The notes: generated from the sequence alone by a model not told the origin. DNA of 64,000 nt from a virus (IMGVR_UViG_3300009175_000943:1-64000), one strand, 5' to 3'. Shown: positions 1 to 8,480, counted from the stretch's first letter. Program-made: numbers and translations.

Positions 1-1
1 A

Positions 2-673
2 TTAGAAGTGGCGGCTGGTAAAATCATGGCTCAATTAGCTCGTCGAAACATCTTGGTGGTAGATGTAGAGATCTATGAGTTTACCAAGAAGAAGTTGAGC
101 TACAAGGAAACAGACGACGGCATCTTGATCAAACATAAGAAATTTAGTTTTGATGATGGAGCTAATCTTCAAGTACAGGACGTACCTGAGGAGCAACCCC
201 AGCCACAAGATCCGCAGAGTGTGTTGGCTGCATTGTTGCAAGCCAATCCAGGGTTGGCCGCAGCATTAAAAGGAGGAGGTAACACAGTCCCGGAAAAACA
301 TCCTCCAAAACAGTTTTTGCCAGGAGTCGGAAGACCTTTGCGGGAGGAGGTCTACGATCCAGAACCTTGGCTTCTGGCAGAGGCTAAAAAACGCAATCTT
401 GCGTTTACTCCTAAGAAGAAATACCCCATCTATCAAGAAAGACCAGCCCCAAATTTCGCAGCCGGAATGCTTTACACAACAGTAAATGATAATGGTGAAA
501 AACAAGCAATTAGCGACAAGCATTTTGTGCCTGCTCCTAATTTAGACGCCGAGTTTATGGATGCTCGGCATGATGTGGGGGCTCCTAAACTCATGTGGGA
601 TGGCGTGGTGGAGCAGCCTATGCAAGAGGCCATGATGGTCGCAGATTCAAAAATGGTAAATTTAAGAGGATAA
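2..673 (+). CDS. hypothetical protein, 5'-partial
   Basis: The reading frame is open from the first full codon of the window, so the gene very probably starts upstream. A GTG at 8 is the first possible start inside the window but has no ribosome binding site in view. The visible part has a mixed alpha/beta N-terminus (ILVVDVEIYEF), a proline/glutamine-rich linker around residues 60-75 and a second proline-rich stretch around 95-120, then a more hydrophilic C-terminus. I recognise no family. It is followed after 8 nt by the next gene behind a good Shine-Dalgarno, so both probably share a transcript. Function unknown; a structural or accessory phage protein is a guess only. Confidence 0.7.
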   Translation, partial: LEVAAGKIMAQLARRNILVVDVEIYEFTKKKLSYKETDDGILIKHKKFSFDDGANLQVQDVPEEQPQPQDPQSVLAALLQANPGLAAALKGGGNTVPEKHPPKQFLPGVGRPLREEVYDPEPWLLAEAKKRNLAFTPKKKYPIYQERPAPNFAAGMLYTTVNDNGEKQAISDKHFVPAPNLDAEFMDARHDVGAPKLMWDGVVEQPMQEAMMVADSKMVNLRG

Positions 674-681
674 GGAGACAT

Positions 682-1452
682 ATGAACAGTTATGATGAAG
701 AAGATATGGGAAAATTAGATCCAAAAATGCAGGAGCCTAAAAAAAGGTCGTTTAAGAAAAGAGACCAAGCTAAAGCAGTAATAGAATTTTCTAACAAGGT
801 CAATGACGTAGTAGTCAGTAAAGAACTTGTTGAGAAGTGGAAGGGCTGTACAAAGGGATTGCCCAATCTCCATAGAACAGCGGAGATTACCGATGGCCGT
901 TGCCATACAGAAGAAGAAATTCATCCTAAGGGATGTAATTGTTCGTATTGTGACAAAGCTCCAGAAGTAGAGACGCAGACTAAAGAAGTGGGGTATCAAG
1001 GATATTGGGATCGACCAATTCCACCAATGAAAGGGCCGGAAACCTACACATTAAAGAAGAGAACTGAGGAAGAAGAGTTGGCTGAGTTAGCCAGAATCCA
1101 GGAGGAAGATGCAAATTCAGCAGAGTTAGGTCATCCACAGTTAGCAGAAGGTGCTGATCAAGCAAATGATAAATGGGATGATTTTTTGAAAAGTTGTATG
1201 GAGGGCTATGTTTCTTCTATTGGCAATCGACGACATAATGGTTATTATGAAGAGAATACAAAACTCAAAGGCATCTTGATTTTTTATATAAATGTTGGTC
1301 AACTGTCTCTTGGTGATGCTGAGTCTATGATAGATCGTATGAAAGATAAACTCAGTAAGATGACCGAGCGATTGCCGGAAGATTGGGAATCTGTATGGAT
1401 GCCAGTTAGACAAGGTGACACAAGAATTGAAAAGGTAACATTCAATGGCTAG
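682..1452 (+). CDS. hypothetical protein with Cys/His-rich segment
   Basis: A 256-residue hydrophilic protein. The start at 682 is chosen because TAAGGAG lies 6-7 nt upstream; the frame is open further upstream but only over the preceding gene. Residues about 52-84 contain C, H, C, and a compact CNCSYC cluster that could bind a metal. A Glu-rich helical stretch (about 115-150) follows, and the C-terminal 90 residues look like a small globular domain (WDDFLKSC...YYEENTKLKGILIFY). No family recognised. Its last 8 nt overlap the start of the next gene, which suggests translational coupling. Confidence 0.75.
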   Translation: MNSYDEEDMGKLDPKMQEPKKRSFKKRDQAKAVIEFSNKVNDVVVSKELVEKWKGCTKGLPNLHRTAEITDGRCHTEEEIHPKGCNCSYCDKAPEVETQTKEVGYQGYWDRPIPPMKGPETYTLKKRTEEEELAELARIQEEDANSAELGHPQLAEGADQANDKWDDFLKSCMEGYVSSIGNRRHNGYYEENTKLKGILIFYINVGQLSLGDAESMIDRMKDKLSKMTERLPEDWESVWMPVRQGDTRIEKVTFNG

Positions 1453-1900
1453 TAAAAAACTGGAAGAAAAGAAAAAGAAGCAAAGAGAAGCTAAATCCAA
1501 GGAATCCGTATTGAGGAAGCGTACCAAAATACGAGAACAAAGTAAAAAGGATCGGGAAATAGCAAAGGCTGAGCGAAACACAAGGCAGCGAATTCCACCT
1601 TTTGTACGTACTGAAAAACAGATCGAATTTGATCAGCATAAGGAGGAAAGTGCTTTGGAACAACTAGAAAATAATTTGAAGATACTAGAAGCTCTTGAAG
1701 AAGAATATCTCAAGGAACAGGCTGCAAGAGAGCAGACTAACGCTGAGCTTGAAGCTGATGGACATATGACATTGAAAGAGAAAATGGATGCTCTTGAAAT
1801 TAAAACAAAGAAGTGGGTAGAGAAGCACCCGGAAATTCGACAACCGGGGACCGAACCAGAAGAAGGTGAGGTTGAGGAGGCACACGATAATCCCCTTTAG
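1445..1900 (+). CDS. hypothetical coiled-coil, highly charged protein
   Basis: A 151-residue protein almost entirely of Lys/Arg/Glu-rich helix. Residues 1-50 are strongly basic (KKLEEKKKKQREAK) and residues 55-120 are a predicted coiled coil ending in an acidic tail (EPEEGEVEEA). The ATG overlaps the previous stop by 8 nt. It closes a three-gene unit that ends at a strong hairpin terminator 25 nt downstream. The basic head and acidic tail could suit nucleic-acid or scaffold binding, but no family is recognised. Confidence 0.7.
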   Translation: MASKKLEEKKKKQREAKSKESVLRKRTKIREQSKKDREIAKAERNTRQRIPPFVRTEKQIEFDQHKEESALEQLENNLKILEALEEEYLKEQAAREQTNAELEADGHMTLKEKMDALEIKTKKWVEKHPEIRQPGTEPEEGEVEEAHDNPL

Positions 1901-1925
1901 TAGCGATACCTCCAGTTGAAACGAA

Positions 1926-1960
1926 GGCCGTCAAGAAGATTTCTTGACGGCCTTTTGTTT
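1926..1960 (+). terminator. rho-independent terminator
   Basis: A 10-bp GC-rich stem (GGCCGTCAAG with CTTGACGGCC, extendable by A-T pairs) is followed by TTTTGTTTTT. It closes the 1-1.9 kb unit. Confidence 0.9.
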
Positions 1961-1975
1961 TTCTGAAAACAGCCC

Positions 1976-2004
1976 TTGCAATTATTTTACAATTCGGATA
2001 AGCT
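1976..2004 (+). promoter_or_regulatory. sigma70-like promoter for the 2037 gene
   Basis: TTGCAA at 1976-1981 and TAAGCT at 1999-2004 with a 17-bp spacer that contains TTATTTTACAATT. Nearly the same spacer occurs in the promoter at 20715-20743, so the spacer itself may be a conserved phage promoter element. It lies directly after a terminator and upstream of the next gene. Confidence 0.6.
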
Positions 2005-2036
2005 CTAAGAATGTAAGGCATGTATGCAAGATTTAT

Positions 2037-2234
2037 ATGGAAGAACGAATAACACGTGCGAATGTACCAGCAGTAGAAATGACCATCCGGGAATTTCTGA
2101 TTGCTCAATTAATGGCTTCTTATGTAAGTCGTACAAATAGCGATTATGGACAGGACTATACCAGGATTAAGATGGTAAAAATTGCGGAAGATATCATTGC
2201 GGAATATGATAGAGTTTTTGAAAGTGAAGAATAA
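2037..2234 (+). CDS. hypothetical protein (65 aa)
   Basis: A small protein starting MEERITRANVP. The frame extends upstream to 1944, but that part overlaps the terminator and promoter, so the internal ATG at 2037 is preferred; it lacks a clear Shine-Dalgarno. The fold is probably all-helical with an acidic C-terminus (VFESEE). No family recognised. It sits alone between a promoter and the ssDNA-binding protein gene, and 70 nt separate the two. Confidence 0.55.
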   Translation: MEERITRANVPAVEMTIREFLIAQLMASYVSRTNSDYGQDYTRIKMVKIAEDIIAEYDRVFESEE

Positions 2235-2307
2235 TTTTGGAATTTTCGGTCTGTTGCCGATTAATCCTACATCACGATTGTAACTTTATTTACTAGGAGA
2301 ACGATTT

Positions 2308-3294
2308 ATGAGTTTAGACTTGAATGAATTGATGGAAGAAAATCAACGGCTGAATACGCAAGGTAACAGCTATTTGGACAATTACGTCCTGATTCCCGAT
2401 GGGAATTGCCATTTTGCAATGCGGTTGCTTCCACCCGCTGCTAAAGAGATGTTTGGACGGCCCAAGAACCCGTTCTATGCACCTTCCCGTGTCCACAGAC
2501 TGAATAACCGATACTACCACTGTCTCAAGGTCTTGGTCGATAAGAAGTGGCAGGGCGATTGTCCGGTTTGCCGATATTACAATTGGCTGTGGAAAGAGTC
2601 GGAAAGACAGTCCCCCGACGTTGCCACCCAGACCCAAAACAAGGCGAGAGCGATTAAGCCTATTGATCGCTATTACTACAACGTAATTGTTCGCCAACAG
2701 GTCAACAGTAAGACTCAAGAAGTCGAAACGAATGTTGGTCCGAAGATTTGGGCGGTTGGAAAGACCCTTCATGGTATTATCCTCAAATTTATTTTGGGCG
2801 ATAAGACTATGGACATCGCATCGTTGGGTGATGTGACCGATCCTAAGACCGGTCGTGACTTTAAGTTGATTAAGGTCATGAAGCAGTCCGGTAAGGATTC
2901 CTTCCCGACTTACAACGATTCCAAATTCCTGGCCCAGTCGCCTTTGGGTGAGCCGGATCAGGTTAAGGAATGGCTGACGAATTTGCATGATCTTGTTGCA
3001 ATTCGTGAGCGTGGTATTCTTGAGTATGAGGCTCTTGATCACCAGTTGAAGGTCCATCTTGGTATTGAAAAAGACGAGACGGGTGATTTTGATCCCACTC
3101 AATATCAGGCTGGCGGGAATCATTCCAGTGGTTCTAAGGCTACGGTAGTTTCGGACGAAGCCGACATTGACAGTATTGTTGGTGCAGGTGCGTCTACAAC
3201 TACTGCCAAAGCTCCGGTCGTTGAATCTGAACCCAGTAAGTCGTTGGATGAAGATGACTTTATGAATCAGATTAAGAATATTGAACTCGAATAA
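2308..3294 (+). CDS. gp32-like single-stranded DNA-binding protein
   Basis: A 328-residue protein with the layout of T4 gp32. It has a short basic/helical N-terminus for cooperative binding, a core with a Cys/His zinc site (H71-C72 followed by C85 and C88 in DCPVC), aromatic-rich strands typical of an OB fold, and an acidic C-terminal tail (SLDEDDF...NIELE) that in gp32 recruits partner proteins. A low-complexity Ser/Thr/Ala linker (about 270-300) joins core and tail. Family role: coats ssDNA in replication and recombination. The adjacent UvsX-like gene supports this. The start follows TAGGAGAACG. Codon choice is more GC-rich and regular than in neighbours, consistent with high expression. 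Confidence 0.85.
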   Translation: MSLDLNELMEENQRLNTQGNSYLDNYVLIPDGNCHFAMRLLPPAAKEMFGRPKNPFYAPSRVHRLNNRYYHCLKVLVDKKWQGDCPVCRYYNWLWKESERQSPDVATQTQNKARAIKPIDRYYYNVIVRQQVNSKTQEVETNVGPKIWAVGKTLHGIILKFILGDKTMDIASLGDVTDPKTGRDFKLIKVMKQSGKDSFPTYNDSKFLAQSPLGEPDQVKEWLTNLHDLVAIRERGILEYEALDHQLKVHLGIEKDETGDFDPTQYQAGGNHSSGSKATVVSDEADIDSIVGAGASTTTAKAPVVESEPSKSLDEDDFMNQIKNIELE

Positions 3295-3313
3295 CATCTA
3301 GGTTCAATTTTAC

Positions 3314-3345
3314 GACCCTCCACGGCCGTTCGGCCGTGGAGGGTC
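3314..3345 (+). terminator. perfect 15-bp inverted repeat between ssb and uvsX-like genes
   Basis: GACCCTCCACGGCCG pairs perfectly with CGGCCGTGGAGGGTC. Unlike the other hairpins in the window it is followed by ATTTCATAAAT, not a T-run. It may be an attenuator, an mRNA-stabilising hairpin or a weak terminator. Confidence 0.65.
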
Positions 3346-3400
3346 ATTTCATAAATCAATAAAAGAAAGTAATCATATGAAACCATAAGGACAATTTAAT

Positions 3401-4660
3401 ATGGCCAAGAAAAACAAAGAGGATGAATTCTTTTCAGAGTTGGCAAGTAGTACCGGTGGGGAGACGCTAAGTGAAGCCAGTAAAAGTGACTATCATTTAG
3501 ATACCGGAAATTTAGGTCTCAACTTCGCTTCGAGTGGCAAGTTTATAACTGGTGGTCTTCCCGGTGGGAAGATTATTGAAGTTTATGGGCCACCGGCTTC
3601 AGCGAAATCTTTGCTGGGGTATACCGTTTTAGGCAGTGTGCAGCGTATGGGCGGCATTGCCATTCTTTTGGACTGCGAGCGTGCAGCCAATCCGATGTTT
3701 GCGGAATCGGCGGGTCATGTCAATACCAAGAAATTGGTGACTTATGAACCCATTAGTATACAAGAGGTGGAGCGAAAGATTGTTGCTGCCACTAAAAAGA
3801 TCCGTCAATACAAAGGTAAAGATATTCCCATTTTGTTTGTATGGGACTCTATTGGTGTAACGCCGACCGAACGTGAATTTAGAGAAACAAATTTACCTGA
3901 GAAATTCTCTAAAGAGGAATTTAAGCGGATCGTGGGTGGAAACACGCAGCCGGGCGAGCGTGCTAAGGCTTGTGGTGATTTTCTACGAAAGATTAATCCG
4001 TTTTTGAGTGAAAACAATGCAACGTTGTTTGTGATTAATCAAACTCGTCAAGCCATTGGCGTATTGTATGGATCGCCGGAAGTTACGGCCGGTGGCGGAA
4101 ATGCATTGCCATTCTATGCCAGTTGTCGTATTCGTACATCGGCTCATGCCCTTATTTACGGGAAGTCCGATAAGGATAAGGACAAGGAAGACGATGGCAA
4201 GAAAAAGAAGAAGAAAAATTCTGAAATGCCTTTGGGCGTTAATTTAACGTTCCAAAACAAAAAGAATCGTAGCTTCACTCCATTCGTAGCTGTCAACGAA
4301 GTGCAGCTATATTTCAAGCATGGAATTTCGCCATTGGGCGGATTGCTTGGCGCACTATTGGCGGCTGGTCGTATCGAAAAGAGTGGCAAGGGTTATTACA
4401 AGATTTTGGAGCCGTGGGCTGGTGGCGAGGAAATTAAATTCCAAAGCACAGAAGCTCGCAATGATGTGCCAGCAGATGCAATTCTAAAGTGCCCTGCTGT
4501 CATTGATGCTGACTCCGAACAACAAGTTCGTGATTATCTTGAAATTTACGGTGCTGCTCTTAACTTGTCCGTCAGTGATACCACTGAGGAAAAAGAGATT
4601 ACCAATGAAGACATGGATGTGGATTTGGAAGCTCTTGGAAAGGGTGATGAGGACGAATGA
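3401..4660 (+). CDS. uvsX: UvsX/RecA-like recombinase
   Basis: A 419-residue RecA-fold ATPase that would pair homologous DNA in recombination-dependent replication. The Walker A is GPPASAKS at residues 63-70; the usual Gly before Lys is Ala, a departure also seen in T4 UvsX, which has a non-Gly residue there. Walker B-like ILFVWDSIG (near 145) and the RecA-type VINQTRQ and TAGGGNALPFYAS segments follow. A Lys/Asp-rich insert lies around residues 255-270. The C-terminus is very acidic (DMDVDLEALGKGDEDE), as in phage recombinases that contact gp32/UvsY. It sits directly after the ssDNA-binding gene and has its own terminator 10 nt downstream. Confidence 0.88.
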   Translation: MAKKNKEDEFFSELASSTGGETLSEASKSDYHLDTGNLGLNFASSGKFITGGLPGGKIIEVYGPPASAKSLLGYTVLGSVQRMGGIAILLDCERAANPMFAESAGHVNTKKLVTYEPISIQEVERKIVAATKKIRQYKGKDIPILFVWDSIGVTPTEREFRETNLPEKFSKEEFKRIVGGNTQPGERAKACGDFLRKINPFLSENNATLFVINQTRQAIGVLYGSPEVTAGGGNALPFYASCRIRTSAHALIYGKSDKDKDKEDDGKKKKKKNSEMPLGVNLTFQNKKNRSFTPFVAVNEVQLYFKHGISPLGGLLGALLAAGRIEKSGKGYYKILEPWAGGEEIKFQSTEARNDVPADAILKCPAVIDADSEQQVRDYLEIYGAALNLSVSDTTEEKEITNEDMDVDLEALGKGDEDE

Positions 4661-4669
4661 ACGAATCGA

Positions 4670-4699
4670 GCCCACCCGGCTTTGCCGGGTGGGCTTTTT
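4670..4699 (+). terminator. rho-independent terminator
   Basis: GCCCACCCGGC pairs with GCCGGGTGGGC around a TTT loop, followed by TTTTT. It ends the recombinase transcript. Confidence 0.93.
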
Positions 4700-4703
4700 C
4701 ATT

Positions 4704-5303
4704 ATGCAAAATACAAAAGGATTATTACATACGATTTGCAGCCAATTGATCGGCACACGATTTAAGGTAGATCAATTTGCCATGCAGAGGTCAGTAGCAG
4801 ATTCCATTGAAGGGATGATGACGCAGTATGTTATTGACAATATTGAGTCTTTTGATTACACCGCAAAAAAGGCCAAATCTAAACGTTCCATTGAGGATGT
4901 GTTGGTAGCTAAAGATGGCATGAAATTTTTTGTGGATGTCAAATCTAAGCATATAGGGGCGGCGTTTTCTATGCCAAACTTAATCTCGATTGGCAGGCTT
5001 ACTAAGCTTTATGCAGATGCAAACAAATACTTATTATATGTATTTGTGTATTATCAGCATAAAGAAACGACAGTTGACATTCAACAGGTCGAGGTGGTGC
5101 CAATCGAGTTTATGGATTGGAAAGATTTATGTATAGCGAACTTAGGTACGGGTCAATTGCAGATAAAAAATGCCAATAATCCTATTGGTAAGTACGAAGG
5201 GGATCGCCAGTCATGGATAGACAATCTCAATAAAAACTATATGATCTTTTGTGAACAGCTTATTCAGAAAATAACGAAAAGAATTAGTTGTATTAAAACA
5301 TAG
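4704..5303 (+). CDS. putative PD-(D/E)XK-type nuclease
   Basis: A 199-residue protein. The centre reads SIEDVLVAKDGMKFFVDVKSK, in which the D...DVK spacing matches the active-site strand pair of restriction-like PD-(D/E)XK nucleases. A hydrophobic strand (YLLYVFVYY) follows. The start is uncertain: ATG 4704 lies only 5 nt beyond the terminator's T-run and has no Shine-Dalgarno, so it may be leaderless or start at the later ATG 4782. A recombination or DNA-processing role fits its neighbours but is inferred. It converges with the minus-strand gene downstream. Confidence 0.55.
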   Translation: MQNTKGLLHTICSQLIGTRFKVDQFAMQRSVADSIEGMMTQYVIDNIESFDYTAKKAKSKRSIEDVLVAKDGMKFFVDVKSKHIGAAFSMPNLISIGRLTKLYADANKYLLYVFVYYQHKETTVDIQQVEVVPIEFMDWKDLCIANLGTGQLQIKNANNPIGKYEGDRQSWIDNLNKNYMIFCEQLIQKITKRISCIKT

Positions 5304-5307
5304 AAGA

Positions 5308-5790
5308 TTATTGTGTGTTCATCTGATATTTTCCGCCACCCACCTTTATGATTTTCATACCTTCTTTTTCTAGTTTTTCTCGGACTACTTTTATGTGGTT
5401 ACAAAGGCAGGCCGAGGTGATTCGCAATCTTTTGTAGCGATTCATTAGGATCTTTAGAGAAACGGTGGTTCCATTACGGAACTGGGATTCGATATAATTT
5501 CGGATCTTTTGTGAGTTCTTTAGAAGTTTAGAACGGCATCGTTTCTTGATGGGTATCTTTGTTTCTAGAATTTCAAATTCTGGTTTGGCGGTATAGTCCG
5601 AATTACAAATGGCGGGAGCCAGTTGAATTAGGTCTAGGACTTCACCTTCTTTGATTTTCACAACTGAGATTTCTGCTCCGAAAGTCTTAGAAAATTCAGT
5701 AAGTTGTGGATAATACTTGCTGTGGGTGAAAAAACTACGATTGTCTTTAGTTTTTACCATTAAGCATTTATGTGGTTTGTATGTGGGCAT
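5308..5790 (-). CDS. hypothetical protein with winged-helix-like C-terminus
   Basis: A 160-residue protein. The start at 5790 follows TTAGGAGAATTGTT. The N-terminal half begins MPTYKPHKCLMVKTKDNR and looks like a small alpha/beta domain. The basic C-terminal half (about 95-160: RNYIESQFRNGTTVSLK...SACLCNHIKVVREKLEKEG) has the helix-turn-helix and beta-wing pattern of a DNA-binding domain, ending in a Gly-rich wing (VGGGKYQM). It has a near-consensus promoter of its own and is transcribed against its neighbours, which suits an early regulator. Function is inferred, not recognised. Confidence 0.65.
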   Translation of the reverse strand: MPTYKPHKCLMVKTKDNRSFFTHSKYYPQLTEFSKTFGAEISVVKIKEGEVLDLIQLAPAICNSDYTAKPEFEILETKIPIKKRCRSKLLKNSQKIRNYIESQFRNGTTVSLKILMNRYKRLRITSACLCNHIKVVREKLEKEGMKIIKVGGGKYQMNTQ

Positions 5791-5808
5791 AACAATTCTC
5801 CTAATACT

Positions 5809-5837
5809 TTTATAGTATGTAAAAACGTCCAAGTCAA
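5809..5837 (-). promoter_or_regulatory. sigma70-like promoter for the 5308-5790 gene
   Basis: Read on the minus strand: TTGACT, 17 bp, TATAAA, then about 10 nt and an AGGAG ribosome binding site. This is one of the best promoters in the window. Confidence 0.8.
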
Positions 5838-5893
5838 TACACTGCGATTGAATTGGTTTGTTTTTTGGGTTTTTTATTGATAGGATAACATAT

Positions 5894-6943
5894 ATGGACT
5901 CGCTGAATCTCATAACATTTAATTCACATCGACGTTTCGGCGTAGAAATAGAGTTAAATGCATTCGATGACAGAGATTTTAGGGCTGCTCCTCTGGACAG
6001 AGGAGAGCTTCCTGAAGGGATACATTATATAGCAGCATTGCTTTCAGAAATTTTTAGAGAAAAAGTTGAGGTGCGAAAATGGGGCCATACGGATAACAAT
6101 AATTGTTGGGTTTTGAAGCCAGACGCTAGTTGTGGTATAGAAATTTGTTCGCCGGTAAGTCGTGGCTGTCATGCTTTGTCTCAAATCTGTAAAGCGGTAG
6201 ATGTATTAAATGAAGACTCGAACATAAAAGCGGATGGCAGATGTGCAGCACATGTACATGTAGAGGTAAGGGATTGTGATGATTATCAATTGGCATCTAT
6301 ATTATCGTACTGGATTAAATGTGAAGCGGTGTTTATGGATTCGGTTCAAGCTCATAGAAAGGTTAACAGGTTTTGTCAATGCATAGGAGCGTGTCAGGAG
6401 TTTCAACACAATGATTTAATCGTGCCTGACAAGCTTATAGAGAAGTTGAGCGAACACAAATATTACACCATAAACACATATCAGAAGGTACAGAAGAGGA
6501 ATCGAGAAACTGTAGAATTTCGCATTGTGGGCAATGATGGATGTGTGGATTCATATTTGTTAAAAAATTGGATTAGATTATTATTGCATTTTGTAGAGGT
6601 GGTGAAAAACAAGCCAATTCTTAGGCCATATGCTGAGGGTGATCGTTGGTCTTCTTTGTTATGGTTGGAGCCAAAAGACGTACTGGGATTGCTGGAGTTT
6701 CTTGAAGAGTGTAAACTATCACAAGGTATGAAGCAGGTTAGAAATTGGTTTATAGCTAGAATATGGAAAAACTTAATAATGACAGATGGTAATGGAATTT
6801 GGTCGCATATAGCGAGACGATTAGCGATAAGACAAGTGGAGGAAATTATTTCTCAATTGCATTTGGATTGCAACAAATTACAGGAATATCTTAACCCCAT
6901 CGATCACGCCAATGCAGTATATGGTAGTGAATACGAATTTTAG
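5894..6943 (+). CDS. amidoligase-family enzyme (Amidoligase_2-like)
   Basis: A 349-residue protein with the signature blocks of the COOH-NH2 amidoligases related to glutamine synthetase: RRFGVEIEL near the N-terminus, KPDASCGIEICSPV, then AAHVHVEV, and late TVEFRIVG. In this family paired Glu and His residues bind Mg-ATP and activate a carboxylate for peptide/amide bond formation. Family members in phages have been proposed to modify cell wall or proteins; the substrate here is unknown. The start is set at 5894 (AGGA 9 nt upstream), since earlier frame overlaps the divergent promoter. It is transcribed away from the putative regulator. Confidence 0.75.
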   Translation: MDSLNLITFNSHRRFGVEIELNAFDDRDFRAAPLDRGELPEGIHYIAALLSEIFREKVEVRKWGHTDNNNCWVLKPDASCGIEICSPVSRGCHALSQICKAVDVLNEDSNIKADGRCAAHVHVEVRDCDDYQLASILSYWIKCEAVFMDSVQAHRKVNRFCQCIGACQEFQHNDLIVPDKLIEKLSEHKYYTINTYQKVQKRNRETVEFRIVGNDGCVDSYLLKNWIRLLLHFVEVVKNKPILRPYAEGDRWSSLLWLEPKDVLGLLEFLEECKLSQGMKQVRNWFIARIWKNLIMTDGNGIWSHIARRLAIRQVEEIISQLHLDCNKLQEYLNPIDHANAVYGSEYEF

Positions 6944-6979
6944 CCATTTGCGTGAATATATATGGTGGGGAATAACTCT

Positions 6980-7435
6980 ATGCAACACAAAACTTTAGAT
7001 GACATCATTGAGCAGATAAAAAACGTTGGGGATGCATTAGTTCCTTATAATTATCCTCTTAATGACCCACGTTTAGAGGACGATATCCATTTATTAAAAA
7101 TAGTAGAAACTGTAGTGGATGGGTATGATGTGGTGTTGTATTTCAGTCGTGCAGATTATAAAACACATTTCTTAGAAACCGTACAGATATTTGGTAAAAC
7201 TATTCCTTTTTTGCCATTTTCTTTAGTAACAAAGATTGCGAAGAAGTTTTTAGGTGGGCATAATCTATCTTTAGTGGAACTTCCTGGCATGAATCGTAAA
7301 ATCTATTGTTGGACGGTTTGTTTAGATACGAGGGGTCGGCCGATTAACTCTCCTTATGATGGCAAGGTGGAAATGTGTGATTATGAGGGATTCAAATATA
7401 GCCACATGCAACCGGATCAAGTCAATCTAATTTAA
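6980..7435 (+). CDS. hypothetical protein
   Basis: A 151-residue alpha/beta protein with no recognised family. The ATG at 6980 is preferred over 6962 because GGTGGGG stands 8-10 nt before it, whereas 6962 is inside a TATATAT box that may be the promoter. Hydrophobic strands (YDVVLYF; IPFLPFSLVTKIAKKFL) suggest a compact fold. It follows the amidoligase by 36 nt; a functional link is possible but untested. Confidence 0.65.
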   Translation: MQHKTLDDIIEQIKNVGDALVPYNYPLNDPRLEDDIHLLKIVETVVDGYDVVLYFSRADYKTHFLETVQIFGKTIPFLPFSLVTKIAKKFLGGHNLSLVELPGMNRKIYCWTVCLDTRGRPINSPYDGKVEMCDYEGFKYSHMQPDQVNLI

Positions 7436-7535
7436 TAGAATTTTGTGGGGAAATGATTGCTTTAATATTTTAGACCTTGGCAATCTAGGGCTTATTACGA
7501 GTAGATATGGTAGTATTTTTTGGAGGATACCTATC

Positions 7536-7823
7536 ATGACTAAAAAAGATAAACTTCAACATCTCATCATCACTTCGCTCTTGAAGGACGGCCAAATTGA
7601 GGTACAATTACCGGATGGGATTACACTTCAGGTAGGAATAACAAAAGAAGGCAAGGATGGTCAAAAGGTTAAAGATCCAGGATATTGCTGGGTTAACACC
7701 TGTCAAGATGACCGTACAGCATTTATAGACACTTATAATTTATCGCTAAGGTATCCAGATCATGACAACATAATTTTTGTGGATCATGACGAAGAAGAAA
7801 GGAGCCGATTGGCCGTTGTTTAG
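7536..7823 (+). CDS. hypothetical protein (95 aa)
   Basis: The start is set at 7536 by a strong TTGGAGGATA site; the frame is open earlier but would have no binding site. It begins MTKKDKLQHLIITSLL, continues with a Gly-containing beta region and ends acidic (DHDEEERSR). No family recognised. It converges with the next minus-strand gene, overlapping by 4 nt. Confidence 0.7.
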   Translation: MTKKDKLQHLIITSLLKDGQIEVQLPDGITLQVGITKEGKDGQKVKDPGYCWVNTCQDDRTAFIDTYNLSLRYPDHDNIIFVDHDEEERSRLAVV

Positions 7824-8116
7824 TCCGTAGTGCTGGTAATGTAAACTAATTCACTATCGGATAAGAAAGCTTCAATAGTCGCCTTGACCTTTTTGTCCAT
7901 ATTCTGTATATTGACTTCTATCCAAAGGATGAATCCTACGGATTTGAATTCAAATCGGGAGATGGTGAGTTGTTGAATTGTACAAGTGGCTTCGATATAG
8001 TGGTGTTCAACCACTGCATTCTTGGCAAACGCCATTAGTTTGCGCATATCGAGGAAATGAGTCCAATTCGTAATCATGGTATGTTCGAGTGTTTTAATAT
8101 CAAGAAGTCCATGCAT
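7820..8116 (-). CDS. hypothetical conserved-looking protein (98 aa)
   Basis: Starts MHGLLDIKTLEHTM. Coding is supported by the protein-like composition, with an amphipathic helix (FLDMRKLMAFAKNAVVEHHY) followed by beta strands (FKSVGFILWIEVNI), and by the lack of any plus-strand gene here. The frame stays open to 8248 but that part overlaps the divergent 8133 gene. No Shine-Dalgarno; TAATAC lies 8 nt upstream of the ATG, so the message may be nearly leaderless. No family assigned. Confidence 0.55.
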   Translation of the reverse strand: MHGLLDIKTLEHTMITNWTHFLDMRKLMAFAKNAVVEHHYIEATCTIQQLTISRFEFKSVGFILWIEVNIQNMDKKVKATIEAFLSDSELVYITSTTD

Positions 8117-8132
8117 AATGTGAGGTATTACA

Positions 8133-8402
8133 ATGAAAAAGAGTAATGTAATTTTAAGTGAGTATGTGAGAAAGCTTTCCGATGAGGATTTGTATTTCTT
8201 GGGGTCGAGATTCAAACAGAATTTAAGCGGCGATGTAGCCGCAATCACGCTCTTGATACAGCGTGATCAAAGTGTAGATAAGCTCCTTTCAGGAGCGTCT
8301 GGTGCCGCCGAATGGTTTGAAATGTTTGATGAGGTCGGCCGATATGTAAAAGAGGAATACGGTCATAGAGCCGGTATGGATACCGAAGCCGAAGTAGCGT
8401 AA
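8133..8402 (+). CDS. hypothetical protein (89 aa)
   Basis: A small helical protein (MKKSNVILSEYVRKL...) with GAGG 8 nt before the ATG. It contains LSDEDLYFLGSRF and an acidic C-terminus (MDTEAEVA). No family recognised. It is divergent from the 7820-8116 gene with only 16 bp between the two starts, and is followed by a 13-bp hairpin before the helicase gene. Confidence 0.65.
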   Translation: MKKSNVILSEYVRKLSDEDLYFLGSRFKQNLSGDVAAITLLIQRDQSVDKLLSGASGAAEWFEMFDEVGRYVKEEYGHRAGMDTEAEVA

Positions 8403-8417
8403 CTGTCAACATTATTG

Positions 8418-8459
8418 AAGCAGCGTGTGGATCATTATTTATATTTCCGCACGCTGTTT
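8418..8459 (+). promoter_or_regulatory. 13-bp hairpin upstream of the helicase gene
   Basis: AAGCAGCGTGTGG pairs with CCGCACGCTGTTT (two wobble pairs) around a 16-nt AT loop. Only TTTC follows, so it is either a weak terminator for the 8133 gene or a 5'-leader structure 20 nt before the helicase start. Confidence 0.5.
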
Positions 8460-8480
8460 CGCTTTATGGGAGAGCGTTTT

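Noticed and set aside
2314-3297. A 327-codon open frame on the minus strand opposite the ssDNA-binding protein
   Set aside because: It lies exactly antisense to a gene with clear gp32-like features; its composition is the reverse-complement shadow of GC-regular codons and it has no ribosome binding site.
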